A DNA stretch of 64,000 bases from Elmis aenea (GCA_947652605.1 OX393577.1:34289466-34353465); one strand, 5' to 3'. Numbered from the stretch's first letter, positions 12,748 to 25,537 are shown. Notes: generated by a model not told the origin, from the sequence alone. A program made the numbers and translations.

Positions 12748-12964
12748 CAGGGGTGGGGAACCTTTTGACTTTGGAAGGCCGCATGTCACTTCATAGATTT
12801 TTCATAAAGCCGCAAACTTCTGTTGTAAATATTTTTCACGCATAAAAATACACAAATGTATCGGCTATAGTGCCGATTTATGGTACAATCGTCTGCAAAA
12901 AAGGCCGCATCGAACATCTAAAAAGGCCGCATGTGGCCTTAAGGCCGCAGGTTCCCCATCCCTG
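12748..12964. mobile_element. hAT MITE
   Basis: The left end CAGGGGTGGGGAACC is matched at the right by GGTTCCCCATCCCTG. The interior repeats AAGGCCGCA. The flanks GTCTAGTC (12740-12747) and GTCTAGCC (12966-12973) form an 8-bp duplication with one mismatch if one extra base is allowed at the right end. The CAGGGGTGG start is typical of hAT. It is non-coding. Confidence 0.75.
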
Positions 12965-13255
12965 AGTCTAGCCCCTTTGGTGTCCCCAAAAACGTCCAAA
13001 AAAAGAATTCCGACCACATTATTAAAAAGTGTTCGCGTTCTGGGTCAATGTTAATCGTGTTTTGTACATTTAGTAATCTCAAAAAATATTTTCTTTTATA
13101 TTACGAATCATGCTTGAATGCTACAATAAAATTAAATAGTTGACTTGCTAACATAGGTACATGTTACATGAAATTTTATTTAATACAACTGTGAACATAT
13201 TCTTGTCTTGCTCACCTAAACCATGCAGATGAATAATTTCTCAATCAAATAAACT

Positions 13256-14473
13256 GGTGTGGCCACCAAATGACTTTCGCCATATTATATTGTGTGTATT
13301 AATATGTATATATTTGTGTATTTGTGGGCGTAAAAAGTTTAAAATGCCACTCCAGGCGCTCAATTAACATCATTATTGTAAAAGACGTCTGTCAAAATAA
13401 CGTTTCATGCGCGTGTTTATAAAACATAAACAAACACAGCGTTCTTAAAAAATATTTTTACTTTTTTAAATTTAATCATAACCTTTTTCACAGAAAATCA
13501 AGAGAGTTGAGACAAACGGCATTTCACTAAGAAAAACAAACTCTATAACATACAAAAATTTGGAAAAAAATGTTCGAGCCGTTTCCGAGAAAAATTTTAA
13601 AAATTTTAAATTTTTGAAAATATTTTATCATAACTTTTTTCACAGAAAATCAAGAGAGTTGAGACAAACGACATTTTACTAAGAAAAATAAACTCCATAA
13701 CATACTTAAATTTTAAAAAAATTGTTAGAGCCGTTTTTAAGAAAAATTTTCAAAATTTTTAGTTTTTTGAATAATTTTGTAAATTAAATTTTCATAATAG
13801 TCGAGACAAACGGCATTTTACTTAAAAAAATAAACTTTATAACATACTAAAATTTGAATAAAATTGTTGCAGCCGTTTTCGAAAAAAAATTTCAAAGTTT
13901 TGAATTTTTGAAAATATTTTATCATAACTTTTTTCACAGAAAATCTAGAGAGTTGAGAAAACGGCATTTCACTAAGAAAAATAAACTCTATAACATACTA
14001 ACATTTTAAATAAATTGTTGGAGCCGATTTTAAATTTTTTGAATAATTTTGTAAATTAAATTTCAAAATAGTTGAGACAAACGGCATTTTACTTAGAAAA
14101 AACAACTCTATAACGTACTACAATTTTAATAAAATGTTTGCAGCCGTTTCAAAAAAAAAATTTCAAAATTTTGAATTTTTGAAAATATTTCGTAATCTGG
14201 AAAAACAAGATAGTTGAGACAAATGGCATTTTACTTAGAAAAATTAACTCTATGACATACTAAAATTTGAAAAAAAATGTTGTAGCCGTTTTCGAGAAAA
14301 ATTTTCAAAATTTCGAATTTTTGAAATAATTTCGTAATTTTTAATTTTATCAAAAAACTTATAGGGGTTTTTTATAGGCCCCAACACAGACTAAAATCCT
14401 ACATCAACAGATTTTTTTTATTTGTTACTGTTTTCATGTAATTTTGGATTGTCGTTTCAACTTCAACACCCTG
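13256..14473. mobile_element. repeat family B, copy 1, with expanded internal array
   Basis: The left part shares TGGTGTGGCCACCAAATGAC and a CCAGGCGCTC block with the copy at 36919-37870 (inverted there). A related copy lies at 62751-63327. The right end is CAACACCCTG followed by TA. Most of the length is the ~145-bp tandem array listed separately. No coding capacity. The left terminus is not clearly defined. Confidence 0.6.
13470..14345. repeat. tandem array of ~145-bp units, about six copies
   Basis: Units carrying a GTTGAGACAAACGGCATTT core recur at about 13506, 13658, 13801, 13951, 14071 and 14213, giving spacings of 119-152 bp. Each unit also carries a TCATAACTTTTTTCACAG block or a decayed form of it, and a GCCGTTTTCGAGAAAAATTT block. 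The copy at 36919-37870 has only a single unit, so the array is a local expansion. Confidence 0.9.
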
Positions 14474-14740
14474 TATATTAGTTATTAAACAAAAAATTAA
14501 ATGTTTGCACGCACTTTGTAGAATACTTTTAAATGCTCTATCGATCACTATAAAAAAGGTACATTTTTAAAGTCTGGCACATACACACACGCACACACAC
14601 TCACACGGACGTCACCGCGAAAATAGTCAAAACGGATTCAGGGGACCTCAAAATGTCTATATCCGTCGAAATCTGGAATTCGAAAATTTTCGCGATCACA
14701 ATACTTTCTTCATACTACTTATGGCGAAAGTAAAAATTAT
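14474..14740. repeat. AC-rich microsatellite and adjoining repeat-like tail
   Basis: An impure (AC)n run at 14580-14607 is followed by GACGTCACCGCGAAAATAG and a CGCGATCACAATACTTTC block. From memory this text resembles the 3' ends of dispersed insect repeats, possibly LINE tails, but no coding remnant is present to prove it. Confidence 0.35.
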
Positions 14741-17700
14741 TGAGTTATTAAAGTCAACCACCGCTACTTACATATTTTAAAATAACTTTTATAAACCACA
14801 GTAAAAATTAAATAAAATAAATTAAATTGATTGATTGCTTATGAAATGTTTAGGGTTCACAGTGATATCTAACACTTTCTGCAATTACCTTTTCATTTTG
14901 TTAACATGTAAGTAATTATAAGGTATTTTTCTACTAAGTAATTGTAATTTCTAGCCTTAAAGATGGCCATAACATTATATGTATTAGGAGAATGTAATGA
15001 TCAGACAAAACCTAAATTTTTATCACTTTTGCGATATTGAAAACACGAATCGAAAATATTTTATATACAATATATTTTCAATTCTACTAAAAAAAACTTA
15101 TAAGATAAGCGGCAAAAAATTACGTTGTCATAATGAATTCTTCTAAGTATTGATTGACGCTTTAGTTGAATCGCGTCAGATAAATGGGATTCCTATACAG
15201 CTAACTTAACATAATTTGAAAATAAGAAACAATAAAACTAGGGATCATAAAATTAAGGTAGCGGGTGTTCGTTTTTACTACAGTTGTGCAATATTTTTTT
15301 TATAACTTGCATCTCTAATATCTTCTTGGCAAATCACATCGTTTCGCTTACGTTTTTATGTGGATTTATTACACACAATTTTACTGCAAACTTAAGTATC
15401 GAAATCTGCTAAATAAAGAAAGATGTCGTTTTTTTTTGCAATGAAATATTTCAAAACTACTTTTGCTTATTTGCACCATTCCAGCTTTAAGTAAAAGATA
15501 ACTAACTAAAATCACTACAGCGCTAAATCCAAATTATATTTTTCATATTAACTTTACCAGTCACTCACTTATTTCTACATTTTCCAAACAATGTTATCTC
15601 ACTAGCAAATAATCTTCGGACAAGTCTGCAATATATGTGATTTTTACTTTTTACTTAGATTTAAATCGTCTTCCTGTGATGTTTTTTTTTTAAATTTTAA
15701 AAATGAATAAAATTCACATGGTGCTTAGTAGAATGCCTTGACTTAACATAATCACAATCTTCAATAATTGGGTGAACTTTGCGAGCCTTGTGTACTATAA
15801 AATTTGGAACTATACTTTTTCTCTTGTTCACAATTTCCGATTTTTTTTAATAGTTTTATCATAAACTCTTCTGCATATATTTAATCAATAAAAAAAATTC
15901 CGCATCCCAGAACACTGTAGCCATTTTCCACTGAAGATTAAGTTTTAGCCTATTTTTGGAGGTGCAGGTGCTTACAATCCCATAGCTAGAACTTTATTTT
16001 AGAACAGGGTTCCAGTCAACAATCCTGATCTCCTCAACTGTGACAATTATTTAAAGCAATGTATCGTTTTATGTGATATCCAATTTTCTTTTTAAATTAC
16101 TTTTTTGCAAGTTTTTACTTTGATGGATCGAGTATTAGTATTTAACACGCAGACTCTTTGTCGTTTGTTTAGACGCGTTAAGTACCAGCGTGGAATATTT
16201 TTTTTTTCAATTATTCAAATATCTCAGAATATGTTATAACTTGGAAAGTAACATCTTCTAACCATCAACAATGTAAAAAATATTTTTTTGGTATTTTTTT
16301 AATCAAAATTTAAAAAAATTTATTTAAAAAAATATATTTAAAAAAATATATTTAAAACAAAAAATATTAAAATAACCAAAATAATTTGGTACTTAATGGG
16401 TTATATACAACATTTTGTGAAAAATAATAACAAATTTTAAAACAACTTTTTTATGTACCTAACACTAGAAAAACTTTAAATGGTTGAAACGAGAAATAAA
16501 AATCTGTATCAATTACAGTAAAAAAAAAATAGGTTGTCATTTAAAAACGCATGTTAGTTGCACATGGTTCGCCGAAAAAAATTTGAAGTACGTCAAAAGG
16601 TAGCTAACAATTGAAGGTTATGCTGCAAAAAGGAAGTAGTCCACTTTTATTACTTTTTGGAAAGCTAAAAATAAACGTTTTAAAATTTCAACTTTAAAGT
16701 TACATGAATTGAATAGCTCAAGAACTAATGCTCGAAGCTACTTGCTTTTTGCACCAATCGAAAGAGTTTTTTTTTTTGCACAAAATAAGATGTATAGTTA
16801 TATAACTTCAAACAAAAAAATCGGAGCTACCTCTTTTTTGCACCTTAAGCTTCAATTTGCCATACACTTTTTATGAAACAAATTTTTTCATAAAACTTGT
16901 TTACGCCGTTACAGCAGCGTTTCCATACTTTTGGCTTACTCTGTATGCAAAATAGTATATAAAACGAAAATATGTTTTTTTAATCAATAGCATACAAGTA
17001 ATAAAAATAATTGGGAATGAATCAACAAACATTCGCTGTAATCATTTAAACAATCATCCTATATCATCAATATAATTTATCGTAAACGTCAATTGTACAT
17101 TTTTCGTAAACTGATATTAATGTGTTACGATCTTTGTTTACAGATTTAGTCGTTTTTTGAAAAAGCACACATCCCACGATAATATGGTCTAAACGTAAAA
17201 CTAAATCAAAAAAGGCGCGGTCTTAAACTCGGAAACAAAGATTGTAACATGGACAACGGCCACGAAAGCTTGGAGCATAAAATTGAAAGTGTAATTTCTA
17301 AAGACTTAATTTTAACGAACATAAACAAACAGACGTGGTATCGTGTTTGTAGACATTATTTTCCAAGTTGTTCTACAAACACTTGTAAGTAGCCATTGTG
17401 CTTTTTCACATTTCTTCGATAACATCGTACATTAAAATTTTGTTTATATGTAAAAGTTACCAGTAAAATGAAAATAAATCTTAATACAGTTTTCTTGACA
17501 GAAAAATATGTTTCCTAGCGCATGTCAGTATTTTGACAAATTTTCTTATAACTCAACTTGGAAAAATGTAATACAACCGAAACCCAATAGATTTGCAAAG
17601 AAATGAGTATAAAAGTCATTAAGCCGGGGCGAAGCATGAAGAATTCCCAGTAGTCCGTATTTTAAATAACACAACATCAATCTTGTAGGGGCTAACAACC

Positions 17701-18104
17701 ACGGCTACACTCTGTTCAAATGAAAATAAGAACGCAATACCTTAATAAAGAAATAGCTGAGAGGGTATTTTTTCATTATTAACTGCATGAAACGCAATTA
17801 AAAGACAGAGCTCTTAAACATAAATTAAGAGTAAAAACACCGAATTAATCCTATGTAAAACGGCTAATATGATAAACATAAGATGGAATGGTGGGGTAAT
17901 AATTAATCCATAATTTAATGTTTAAACCGTGCTTTTTTCTGCCTAAACACACCGGCATCCTCTCACGGAAAACCATTTTGGTAAAAAGTATATAAAGATT
18001 ATTAAAATTAAAAGTATAATTTATTAACTGTAATCAGTTGCAGAACAATAAGTAACGAGTAACGACTGATTCAAACTATCTGTTGTCTTTCGGTGGCTGG
18101 TTTA
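14741..18104. other. long AT-rich stretch without recognised genes
   Basis: No element ends or coding motifs were found in this stretch. It includes short ATATTTAAAAAA tandem copies at 16310-16365. A loosely inverted pair around 17120-17255 (near ATCTTTGTTTACAGA) is too weak to call. Confidence 0.4.
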
Positions 18105-18366
18105 CAGGGGCGCGCCGTGCCGGGGGTGCAAGGGGTGCTTTGTATCCGGGCGTGGTCAATCAGGGGGCTCATGCATCGAGATAAAATTGTGCCTTTATAT
18201 GTTTTCATGCAAAAGCGAAAGGAGGCCGAAGGAATGCAGAGGGGGTTTCCTTAAAAATAATTCGAATGTTACCAATTGTATATTTTTTATCCGTGACATC
18301 AACAATATGGATTTAGGGCGCCAGAAATGAGTTTACACCCCGGCGATTAATATCGGCGCGCCATTG
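18105..18366. mobile_element. GC-rich hAT MITE
   Basis: The left end CAGGGGCGCGCCG is matched in inverse by CGGCGCGCCATTG. The flanks CTGGTTTA (18097-18104) and CTCGTTTA (18367-18374) form an 8-bp duplication with one mismatch, as for hAT. The interior is far more GC-rich than the window and includes two GGCGCGCC sites. Two overlapping open frames cross it, but they look like a consequence of GC content. Without the duplication it could be mistaken for an exon or conserved element. Confidence 0.7.
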
Positions 18367-18978
18367 CTCGTTTACAGTAAAGTTCCCAAAATAAAACGAT
18401 CACATAGAAAATGCCGTAGATTATTATAACGTAAATTACCTCAGGTGATTAGAAATGCCCATAACAAAGTTAAAATATTATTAGAGGATAAAGCATAGCA
18501 CAAAAATACAAAATTTGGAAATATTAAAACAAGGTTTATTTATACAACTCTTTTAGTCTAAAATGGTAATAGTATGATTTAAATTTAAAATTAGTTCCTA
18601 ATTTTCTTTAACTTTTCAGTCAACAAAATATTTTATATTCGTGTTAATACCTTTTTCGACAAAAATATCAAGCAGTAGTTAGTTATAAATACAATAAATA
18701 ACACCATATAATAAACTTTAAAATGATCCTAATCAAAGACTTTGTTTAACTTAAACAAAGTAAAAAAAAAATTATTTGGGACACCCTGTATATGAAGGGA
18801 CACATGAAAAAAATTATAATTAGTAAAAACGTTTTATTTAGGTCCTAAACATGCGATATACCTATGCAAAAATTAGCGAACGCATTTCTTGTGGGTTGTG
18901 GGACACCCTGTATATGGAGAAAAGTTAAGCTCACTTATTTCAAGTGAGATATTTTACTGACACAGGATAGTCCCCTTA
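18367..18978. other. AT-rich stretch with two same-direction CACCCTG repeat ends
   Basis: GGGACACCCTGTATAT occurs twice in the same orientation, at about 18779 and 18900, 121 bp apart. Both look like right ends of CAGGGTG-family repeats, but no matching left ends are visible. No gene is seen. Confidence 0.45.
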
Positions 18979-19340
18979 TGGGGGTCATACACGTTGCGGT
19001 ATACCTGTCAGGTTTGCCTGAATAATAAAAAATGTTCAGGTTTACCTGAACAGTTCTGTCTGACTACACACGCTACGGTAAACCGTAGAGGTTTTCAGTT
19101 GCCATTGGCTTCGATACAAGATGACGCGATGTCGGTGACGCAGAACAACTGAGACTTGTGCAGGCGAGCGGCACACACGTTCCGGTTTGTAGTCTGGCGC
19201 AGGTAGTAAGAATCGAATTTCGATTCTTCTCCGGTCGCCTGAACAGGTAACCTTGCCTGTGCAGTTATGTTACACACACGCTCCGGTATACCTGCAAGCA
19301 GGCAAATTTGACAGGTATACCGCAACGTGTATGACCCCCA
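18979..19340. mobile_element. PIF/Harbinger-like MITE
   Basis: The terminal inverted repeats start TGGGGGTCATACACGTTGCG and are exact inverses over about 32 bp at the right end. The flanks are TTA on both sides (18976-18978 and 19341-19343), the 3-bp duplication typical of PIF/Harbinger. The 362-bp interior contains further small inverted repeats around CAGGTTTGCCTG and TCAGGTTTACCTGA. There is no transposase. The 76-codon minus-strand frame at 19095-19325 lies on these repeats and is not a gene. Confidence 0.85.
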
Positions 19341-19363
19341 TTAGAACTTAGCATAGAATAGAC

Positions 19364-19973
19364 CAGGGGTGGCCAACCTGCGGCTCGCGAGCCACATGCG
19401 GCTCTTTGAAGGATTATTTGTGGCTCTTGATAAATGTACCCAAGCTCCTTTTTCATTTTTGTGCTATTATATTTAAAAAAATTATTATCGTTCCGTATGT
19501 GTTTCAAAATGTCTTTTAAACTACTGACAACAAATATGAAAGACTAAGTGCAACGTTGTAACAAATTTCATTTCCGTCCAAGTTAAGACTGATATGACTC
19601 ATCGAAAACTGCGCGAACGAACATAAACAGTGGCGTAATCGTCCGTAATCGACCGACTCCAGACCGATTTTAACCGATCAGTATTAACTAACCAGCATCT
19701 CAAAGTATTACTGAGAAGTGCTGTCACCAATTATTCCCCAAATTTTAAAGAATTATCAAGAGAAGTAAAATAAATGTGTTTAATTTTTAATATTTAAATT
19801 CAATACACATATTTTGTACTTTTATTTATGTTTTCAATAAATATAATTTCTGTAAAAAAAAAAATTTTAATACCTTTTTTGCATACCTTTTAAATACGTA
19901 TTTAATTGCGGCTCGCGAAAAATTTCAAATTTTGAAAAATGGCTCGGACTATCAAGGAGCTTGGCCACCCCTG
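19364..19973. mobile_element. 610-bp non-autonomous hAT with perfect 8-bp duplication
   Basis: The ends are CAGGGGTGGCCAACCTGCGG and the inverse GCTTGGCCACCCCTG. The 8-bp flank GAATAGAC is repeated exactly (19356-19363 and 19974-19981), which is strong evidence for a hAT insertion. The motif GCGGCTCGCGA occurs near both ends. The interior is AT-rich with no transposase remnant. It sits 23 bp from the Harbinger-like MITE. Confidence 0.92.
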
Positions 19974-20060
19974 GAATAGACGATAAATTCGCTTTTGTGT
20001 TTAATGAATCAAATTTAAATAGTGGTAATCATTTGACGCTGTAAACAGTGCAAACCATAG

Positions 20061-20468
20061 TTTATATACAGTGTGTACAAAAAGTAACGTAACAGATCAA
20101 TATCTTGTCTTGTGACAACTTAAAAAAAAAAGGTTTTTTACAAAAGTTGTTTGTGGTAATTTACTACATAACCTTAAATTATTTTCAAGTACCTTTACAC
20201 AAGGTTTTGTTTTTGAGCACCGATACGTCACTATGTTTTTTTAAATGAAACACCCAGTATGTTTTATAGTTTTTAGTTTAGATGTAAAATTTAATTCTCT
20301 TTCTAAACCATATAGGTTTCATGTACCTAAATTCAATCGTTTTTGAGTTATTTAAGTTTTTATAAAAATATTGACAGAAACAGGAGTGATATTTCACAAC
20401 TTGGCTATGTCAGAACGAATTCCTTTGAAAGATTGTAGGACAATAGTGTCACAATGGTTGTTGACTAG
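20061..20468. repeat. uninterrupted copy of the repeat found at 10620-12240
   Basis: This inverted relative of the 10.6-12.2 kb repeat begins CAGTGTGTACAAAAAGTAAC and runs to about 20468. It lacks the 1.2-kb foldback, so it shows the empty site. Conserved landmarks are ACCTTAAATTATTTTCAAG, the ACCGATACGT block and TAGGACAATAGTGTC. It is non-coding. Confidence 0.8.
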
Positions 20469-20489
20469 TTAAAATTTTAAAATAATACA

Positions 20490-22868
20490 CAGGGTGTTCC
20501 TTATGCCCGGTCCATTTAGTCAAACTTCAAACACTAATATGTAAGTCGGTTTTTTTAAATGAAACATCCTATTTATTTTTCCATTTTCTTATTGATCATG
20601 TAATTTTCTTTAAAAAGTATTAAAGGTCAATTATGTCTAAAATCAGTATTTCTCGAGTTATTGCGGTTTCCATGATAATTTACTGATACAAACACAATAT
20701 TTAATAGCACTAAACTAGCAGGCTTTAATAATGTCTCGAAAATTTGTTTTAAATATCAAATACAATTATAAGCACAAATAATATAACTATGATTTCTGCG
20801 TGTTAGTATCTTCAATTTAATGTTTTGGTAAACTATCTTACATAGGTATCATTAATACTTTAAAAACATTTAAGCTAATTTCCAAATAGAATACTCGTAC
20901 TTCATATTACAAAGTACACCAATCATTTTCGCAAGAACTGATAAATAGACATCTTGCGCTATACATTTTGTTTCTCTAAGGATAAATAATTTTAACGTAA
21001 TCAGAAAGTAATAAGTAACTCGTGTTGAACATTAAATATGATACCTTAATGCCTTAGTGCAAATACATCTCGATTCTCGACGTGCAACGTAACTACTGCG
21101 TTTAGAATGCATGTGTTAGTTGAGTGCACTTAATAGTTCACGTACCTATACACATTACAATTTACATAATGATATAACTAAGTGATCTAAATGCAAGAAC
21201 ATTACTAGCATTTAATAGAAACAGTTTATTATTTTACTGATTCCTTTTTTAATTCTACGTTGTGAGTAATATAAAATAATTTTGACAGCAGTTATTCAAT
21301 TTTAGTTAATACGACTTTATAAATAAAGCTTATGGTGTTATAAGTTTGTTTTTTTATTAAGTAGTATACAATCTTATGTTTATCGAAGTGTCTAAAATAT
21401 GTTAATATAATTTAAATATAACACCGTGTGTGCCAATTGTTTATAACATTACATTACAAACGGATGTTGTTTTAGGCTATTTTTTTCTCGAAAAGATACA
21501 AAACCATATTCTTAAAAAAAGTTGTTAACTTTATACAAAAACATCCTACACTATTTATAGTAAGTGATATTGTAGGACATTGCATAATTTAAAAAAATTA
21601 AAAAACGCTGGTTTCCTCATACTTGACTATCAAACAAACTAACCGAACAAAAGTAGACCCTTTCGTTAGATTGTGCTGGCGCCGAATATTAAGACTACTT
21701 TCACTTTCGACTAAAAGTAGAACCAACATCTCTTTATTATAATGATATTATCACAACATAAGCCTTCATACACCAGTACAGCAGCGAGTATTTTGGTCAC
21801 ATATATATCGAAGAGAGAGGTAGCAGTAGTCAGTAATCAAATGAAGGACTCTTACAGGATTACCAGTTTACCAAATAACCCATGAAGCAAACGATCGGAA
21901 AAAGTGGGAAAAATTAGTCCATTCAGTCAAGATGCTGCGTAATGAACCAAAAAGATGATAGCCACAACGGCAACGCTTCTGGTCAAGAGGTCAGCGACTG
22001 AAGAAATACTTTCTTATGAATTTAACAGATTCAATTTCCATTAACATTATAAATTTCCTCCATTTTTAGGATTTGATAATTTCGGTTTTAAATGATTTGC
22101 AATTTTTTTATCATGTTTTTGTGTATGGCTGGCTCATAGTGTTTAAGATATAAAAATTTACCTGCATAATATTTAAGTCGTTCTTGCTACCAAAGAGATA
22201 CAAATCGAAAACTGATTTTTTTATTCGTTGTTAGGTGATAATAGATTACGATAACGAATTAAGATGAGATTGAATTTTAGAATAATTTTGTGTGAAGCGC
22301 AGTTACTATTCGAAGGTTCGCTACGCATTTGTAGTAATATTATCGTTAACGCTAAGAACAATACCTGTTTGTATGTGTATCTAAACAATTTAATCTACCA
22401 ATTTAATCATGAGCACGAATCGACCTAATTACTTCAACATATTTCAACAGCTACAGAACCGGCATTTCAATTAACTACGTTAATTAACCAGTGCTTTTTG
22501 TTGGCTTTGTACATACAAATATTATTAGTTATATACGCATATTTGAAACCGTCCTTTTTATTAATTTAAATTTCCCAAATCTAACTTCATTAAAGATTTA
22601 TAATTATAATTTGTATAAAACATATTTAGGTCCATTACAAAATCTTTTTTAACGACGTTTAAGCTTCCGTTACATTATAGCGAAGCTTATGATAGCAATT
22701 ATTTTAATATGTAATTGTATTTGTCAATATATTTTCATTTAACACACAAACTTAGTCAGAAATAAATTATTGATACAATATAAAGTTAATCAACCTAAAA
22801 CTATTAGTGATTTAATGTTGACTACTCCTATTTAACAAAAAAATCGTGTACCTGTTAATACGCTAAAC
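20490..22868. other. AT-rich stretch with one repeat end and one LINE scrap
   Basis: A CAGGGTG-type end (CACAGGGTGTTCC) lies at 20491-20503 with no identified partner. The only recognisable coding trace is the LINE fragment at 21878-21958. Otherwise no gene is seen. Confidence 0.4.
21878..21958 (+). pseudogene. possible non-LTR retrotransposon ORF2 C-terminal scrap
   Basis: A 26-codon frame ends at a stop and reads ...EANDRKKWEKLVHSVK.... The DRKKW-x-x-LV pattern is typical of the extreme C-terminus of LINE reverse-transcriptase polyproteins. The preceding ~100 bp looks like decayed coding sequence in several frames (FWSHI and similar). It is very short, so the assignment is tentative. Confidence 0.4.
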
Positions 22869-23132
22869 CAGGGGTCGTCAACCTTTTTGTCAATAAGGGC
22901 GCAAAATAAATTCAAAATTGGGAGGCGTCAAAAAAAAAAACTTTCAAATATTAAAGGTTTTATTTCTGGTAGTGGTCCTATGGACGTATTACATAAGGTT
23001 CAAATTCGCACATTTCGGTCGGTTAGCAATGCCGATGAGCCTACGATAAAACTGATTTTCTAACACCGTATGTGTCTAATATAGTGAGGAAGCATAAAAA
23101 TCTCACTGAGGGCACCGCGTTGGCGACCCCTG
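22869..23132. mobile_element. hAT MITE, 264 bp
   Basis: The ends are CAGGGGTCGTCAACC and the inverse GGCGACCCCTG. The left end is very like that of the 1.2-kb hAT at 49974-51200 (CAGGGGTCGGCAACC), so the two probably belong to one family. The 8-bp flanks do not match well, so this copy is older. The minus-strand open frame across its right end is not a gene. Confidence 0.75.
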
Positions 23133-24217
23133 TATAAACTAAATTACAAAGTGTAATTTTAGGATCGCGATAGTATGGAACGTGGCCGAATAAGAAAATT
23201 ATATGGTATATGAACGCATCCAATGGTATGTGTAAAATATAAATGACAGGCCAACAGATAGTATCTCAACGTGCGTTATGTCCTTGTCCATTTTAACGTA
23301 ATTAGCAGTGTGTTTTCTCATATTTTGAAAAAGTGTATTAACAACGTTTCATAATTTTGTGTTTAACTATAAAGTGTAAGTATACCTCAGTATATTAGGT
23401 TTAAAAAAATAAAACGTATTATAGAAGGGCTCAATAAACTCGACTCTCAGCCAATTTTTAAGTTGGCATTTTATGTAGGGTGACCAGAATTTGCTATGCC
23501 GAAAGTAGACTCTATAATATAGATAGAGGATGTTTCAAAATAACTGTAGATTAAAGATCATAACCTAGATATTATTAAAATAACAATATACAGCGTGATT
23601 CAGTTTGATTGTCGCACCCCTAAGGCTTTGTTATTTTAAAAGGAAACTCCTATGAACCCTATATTTTGTAAATCGTGGAAAATTCTCTATCGACTGACGT
23701 TCAAATGTTTTTTTTCTACGATTTAATGTATCAGACTGGCGATTAGGCGATTGTCAACTTTCATTTTTGAACTGGTAATTTATGCGTTATGCTTGTAGAG
23801 ACCGGCTTGGCTGTCAGGTATTGACGCTATGTTCTCATGATGCTATGTTCTCGTGTTTAAACGCTACGTTCACATGTAAGCGTTTGGGCGCAAACTCATC
23901 ATAAAGGTTTTTGCAATATTGCAATCCATTAAAAATTACAATTAAAAAAAACTTTCACCGACCTTTATAACCTCATCCTCGTTCGCTTGGTCATTAATAA
24001 AGGGCCAGGTTAAAGGTTGGTTTTTCAAGTGCATAGGATAAATTGAATGCATTGTGGTCGAGCTTCAGGTTTGAAAGTTCATCTCAGTCTCAGGCCTCCG
24101 GTAGGCAATGAAAGATCTCCGGCGAAGGAGAAAATTTATGTTTAAAACACAATTTCAGATTGCATAAGTTTTAAGTGGTACTGATCTCCAGTCGGTCCAG
24201 TAGGATTTTATGCCGGG
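23133..24217. other. AT-rich stretch with solitary repeat ends
   Basis: GTAGGGTGACCAGAATTTGC at 23475-23494 resembles a hAT end (compare GGTGACCAAC at 55605), without a partner. A CAGCGTGATTCAG end-like motif lies near 23592. GCTATGTTCTC-type words repeat loosely at 23829-23880. No gene is recognised. Confidence 0.35.
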
Positions 24218-24489
24218 CAGAGTGGTGTAGCGACGGGGGGGGGGCAAGGGGGGTTTGATGCCCCGGGTGCCAGTCTTCCGGGGGGGGGGGCGATTACAAA
24301 ATATTTTTGCGTTTATTTCACTTATTTAAAGCCATAAAACGAAAATGCCATTATACTATTAAAATTTGTTCTCAATATAATTACAGTGTATTTAAATAAA
24401 TGATACATTATTTTACATAAAACTTACAAACTACAATAAGAATGCGGACAAGGGGGGCGAAAAAAAGTTATACCCTCGCTACGCCACTG
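24218..24489. mobile_element. hAT MITE, 272 bp, with G-runs
   Basis: The left end CAGAGTGGTGTAGCGA and right end TCGCTACGCCACTG are imperfect inverses (CAG-TGGCGTAGCGA type), related to the MITE at 7185-7452. The flanks ATGCCGGG (24210-24217) and ATGCAGGG (24490-24497) are an 8-bp duplication with one mismatch. The interior has long G tracts. Confidence 0.8.
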
Positions 24490-25091
24490 ATGCAGGGCCG
24501 CATGATTTTTTTGACCTGTGAGTGGGCCGTACCTCAACCCCAAATTGACGGGTACACCATCAAACTAAACGCTTTAAAGATTCAAACTAGTAATACACTA
24601 CTATTTACGTAAATATATGCAAAGTTTTTTTTTTATTTGTCAAATGTGTACCCATATCTCCGGCATTGGTATGACAAAGATCTAGCAACCCTAGGTCAAT
24701 AAAAAGGACATTACTAATTACCGTAAAATCTCGCATATAAAACGCAACATTTTTATTCATTTTTACCCCATAAAACTCGGGTACTTATCATATACGCGAG
24801 TATTGAAAAATACGTCATTTGCGATATTGAACAACACCTATATTGGGCTATATCAAACATGCGTATTATAAACAAGTGCGTATTACAAGTAAGATTTTTT
24901 GGTATTCAAATTTTTTAATCTTTTGGAGGCTCGGACTGTCTTGGCTGTCACAAATGCTGTGTTCTCTAATATCGTTTGCGTGAAACTGGTTATAAAAGGT
25001 TGGCAACCTACTATACACTTACATTTATTAAATTCGGAGTGTTTATGGATAATTTTAAATTTCATCGGGTCAACTAAATACCTTTTATATC

Positions 25092-25537
25092 CAGGGCTCG
25101 AAACCGAAAAAAATTGGTTAACGGTTAATTAAAATAGAGAACTTTAATTTTATAACGGTTTTTGTTTAAAAATCGGTTATGTGTAAAAAACCGATTTAAC
25201 CTAAAAACCGATTTAACCTAAAAACCGGATTTTGACATTATTTAGATTAGGAATGCAATGTATAAAAAGGTATTATCTATTTATAATTTTATAATATTTG
25301 TACAATCAAGCGTTCAGAAATGACTTTTGGTAAACTAATCGCATTTAATACAGATTTTGTATTTTTTAAAGTAATTTTTATTAAAAAGAGATGTTAAAAA
25401 ATGCGGTTTTTAATTATTTTGCTTAAAGGTTACAGCTTTTTTTGCCATTTAAAATAAAGGTTTCGGTTTCGGTTAAAATCACTTTTATGGACAAAAAATA
25501 ACGGTTAACCGGCTTCTTAAACCGGTTGCATGCCCTG
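25092..25537. mobile_element. CCGGTT-rich hAT-like MITE
   Basis: The ends CAGGGCTCGAAACCGAAAAA and the inverse CGGTTGCATGCCCTG enclose 446 bp filled with AACCG, CGGTTA and AAAACCG words near both ends. The form matches the element at 4479-4903. Flanking CTTTTATATC and CCTATATCC could be a blurred duplication but do not align as a clean 8-mer. It is non-coding. Confidence 0.65.

Noticed and set aside
18060..18260. GC-rich coding exon or ultraconserved element
   Set aside because: CAGGGGCGCGCC-type inverted ends and an 8-bp flank repeat with one mismatch show a hAT MITE. The open frames are explained by GC content.
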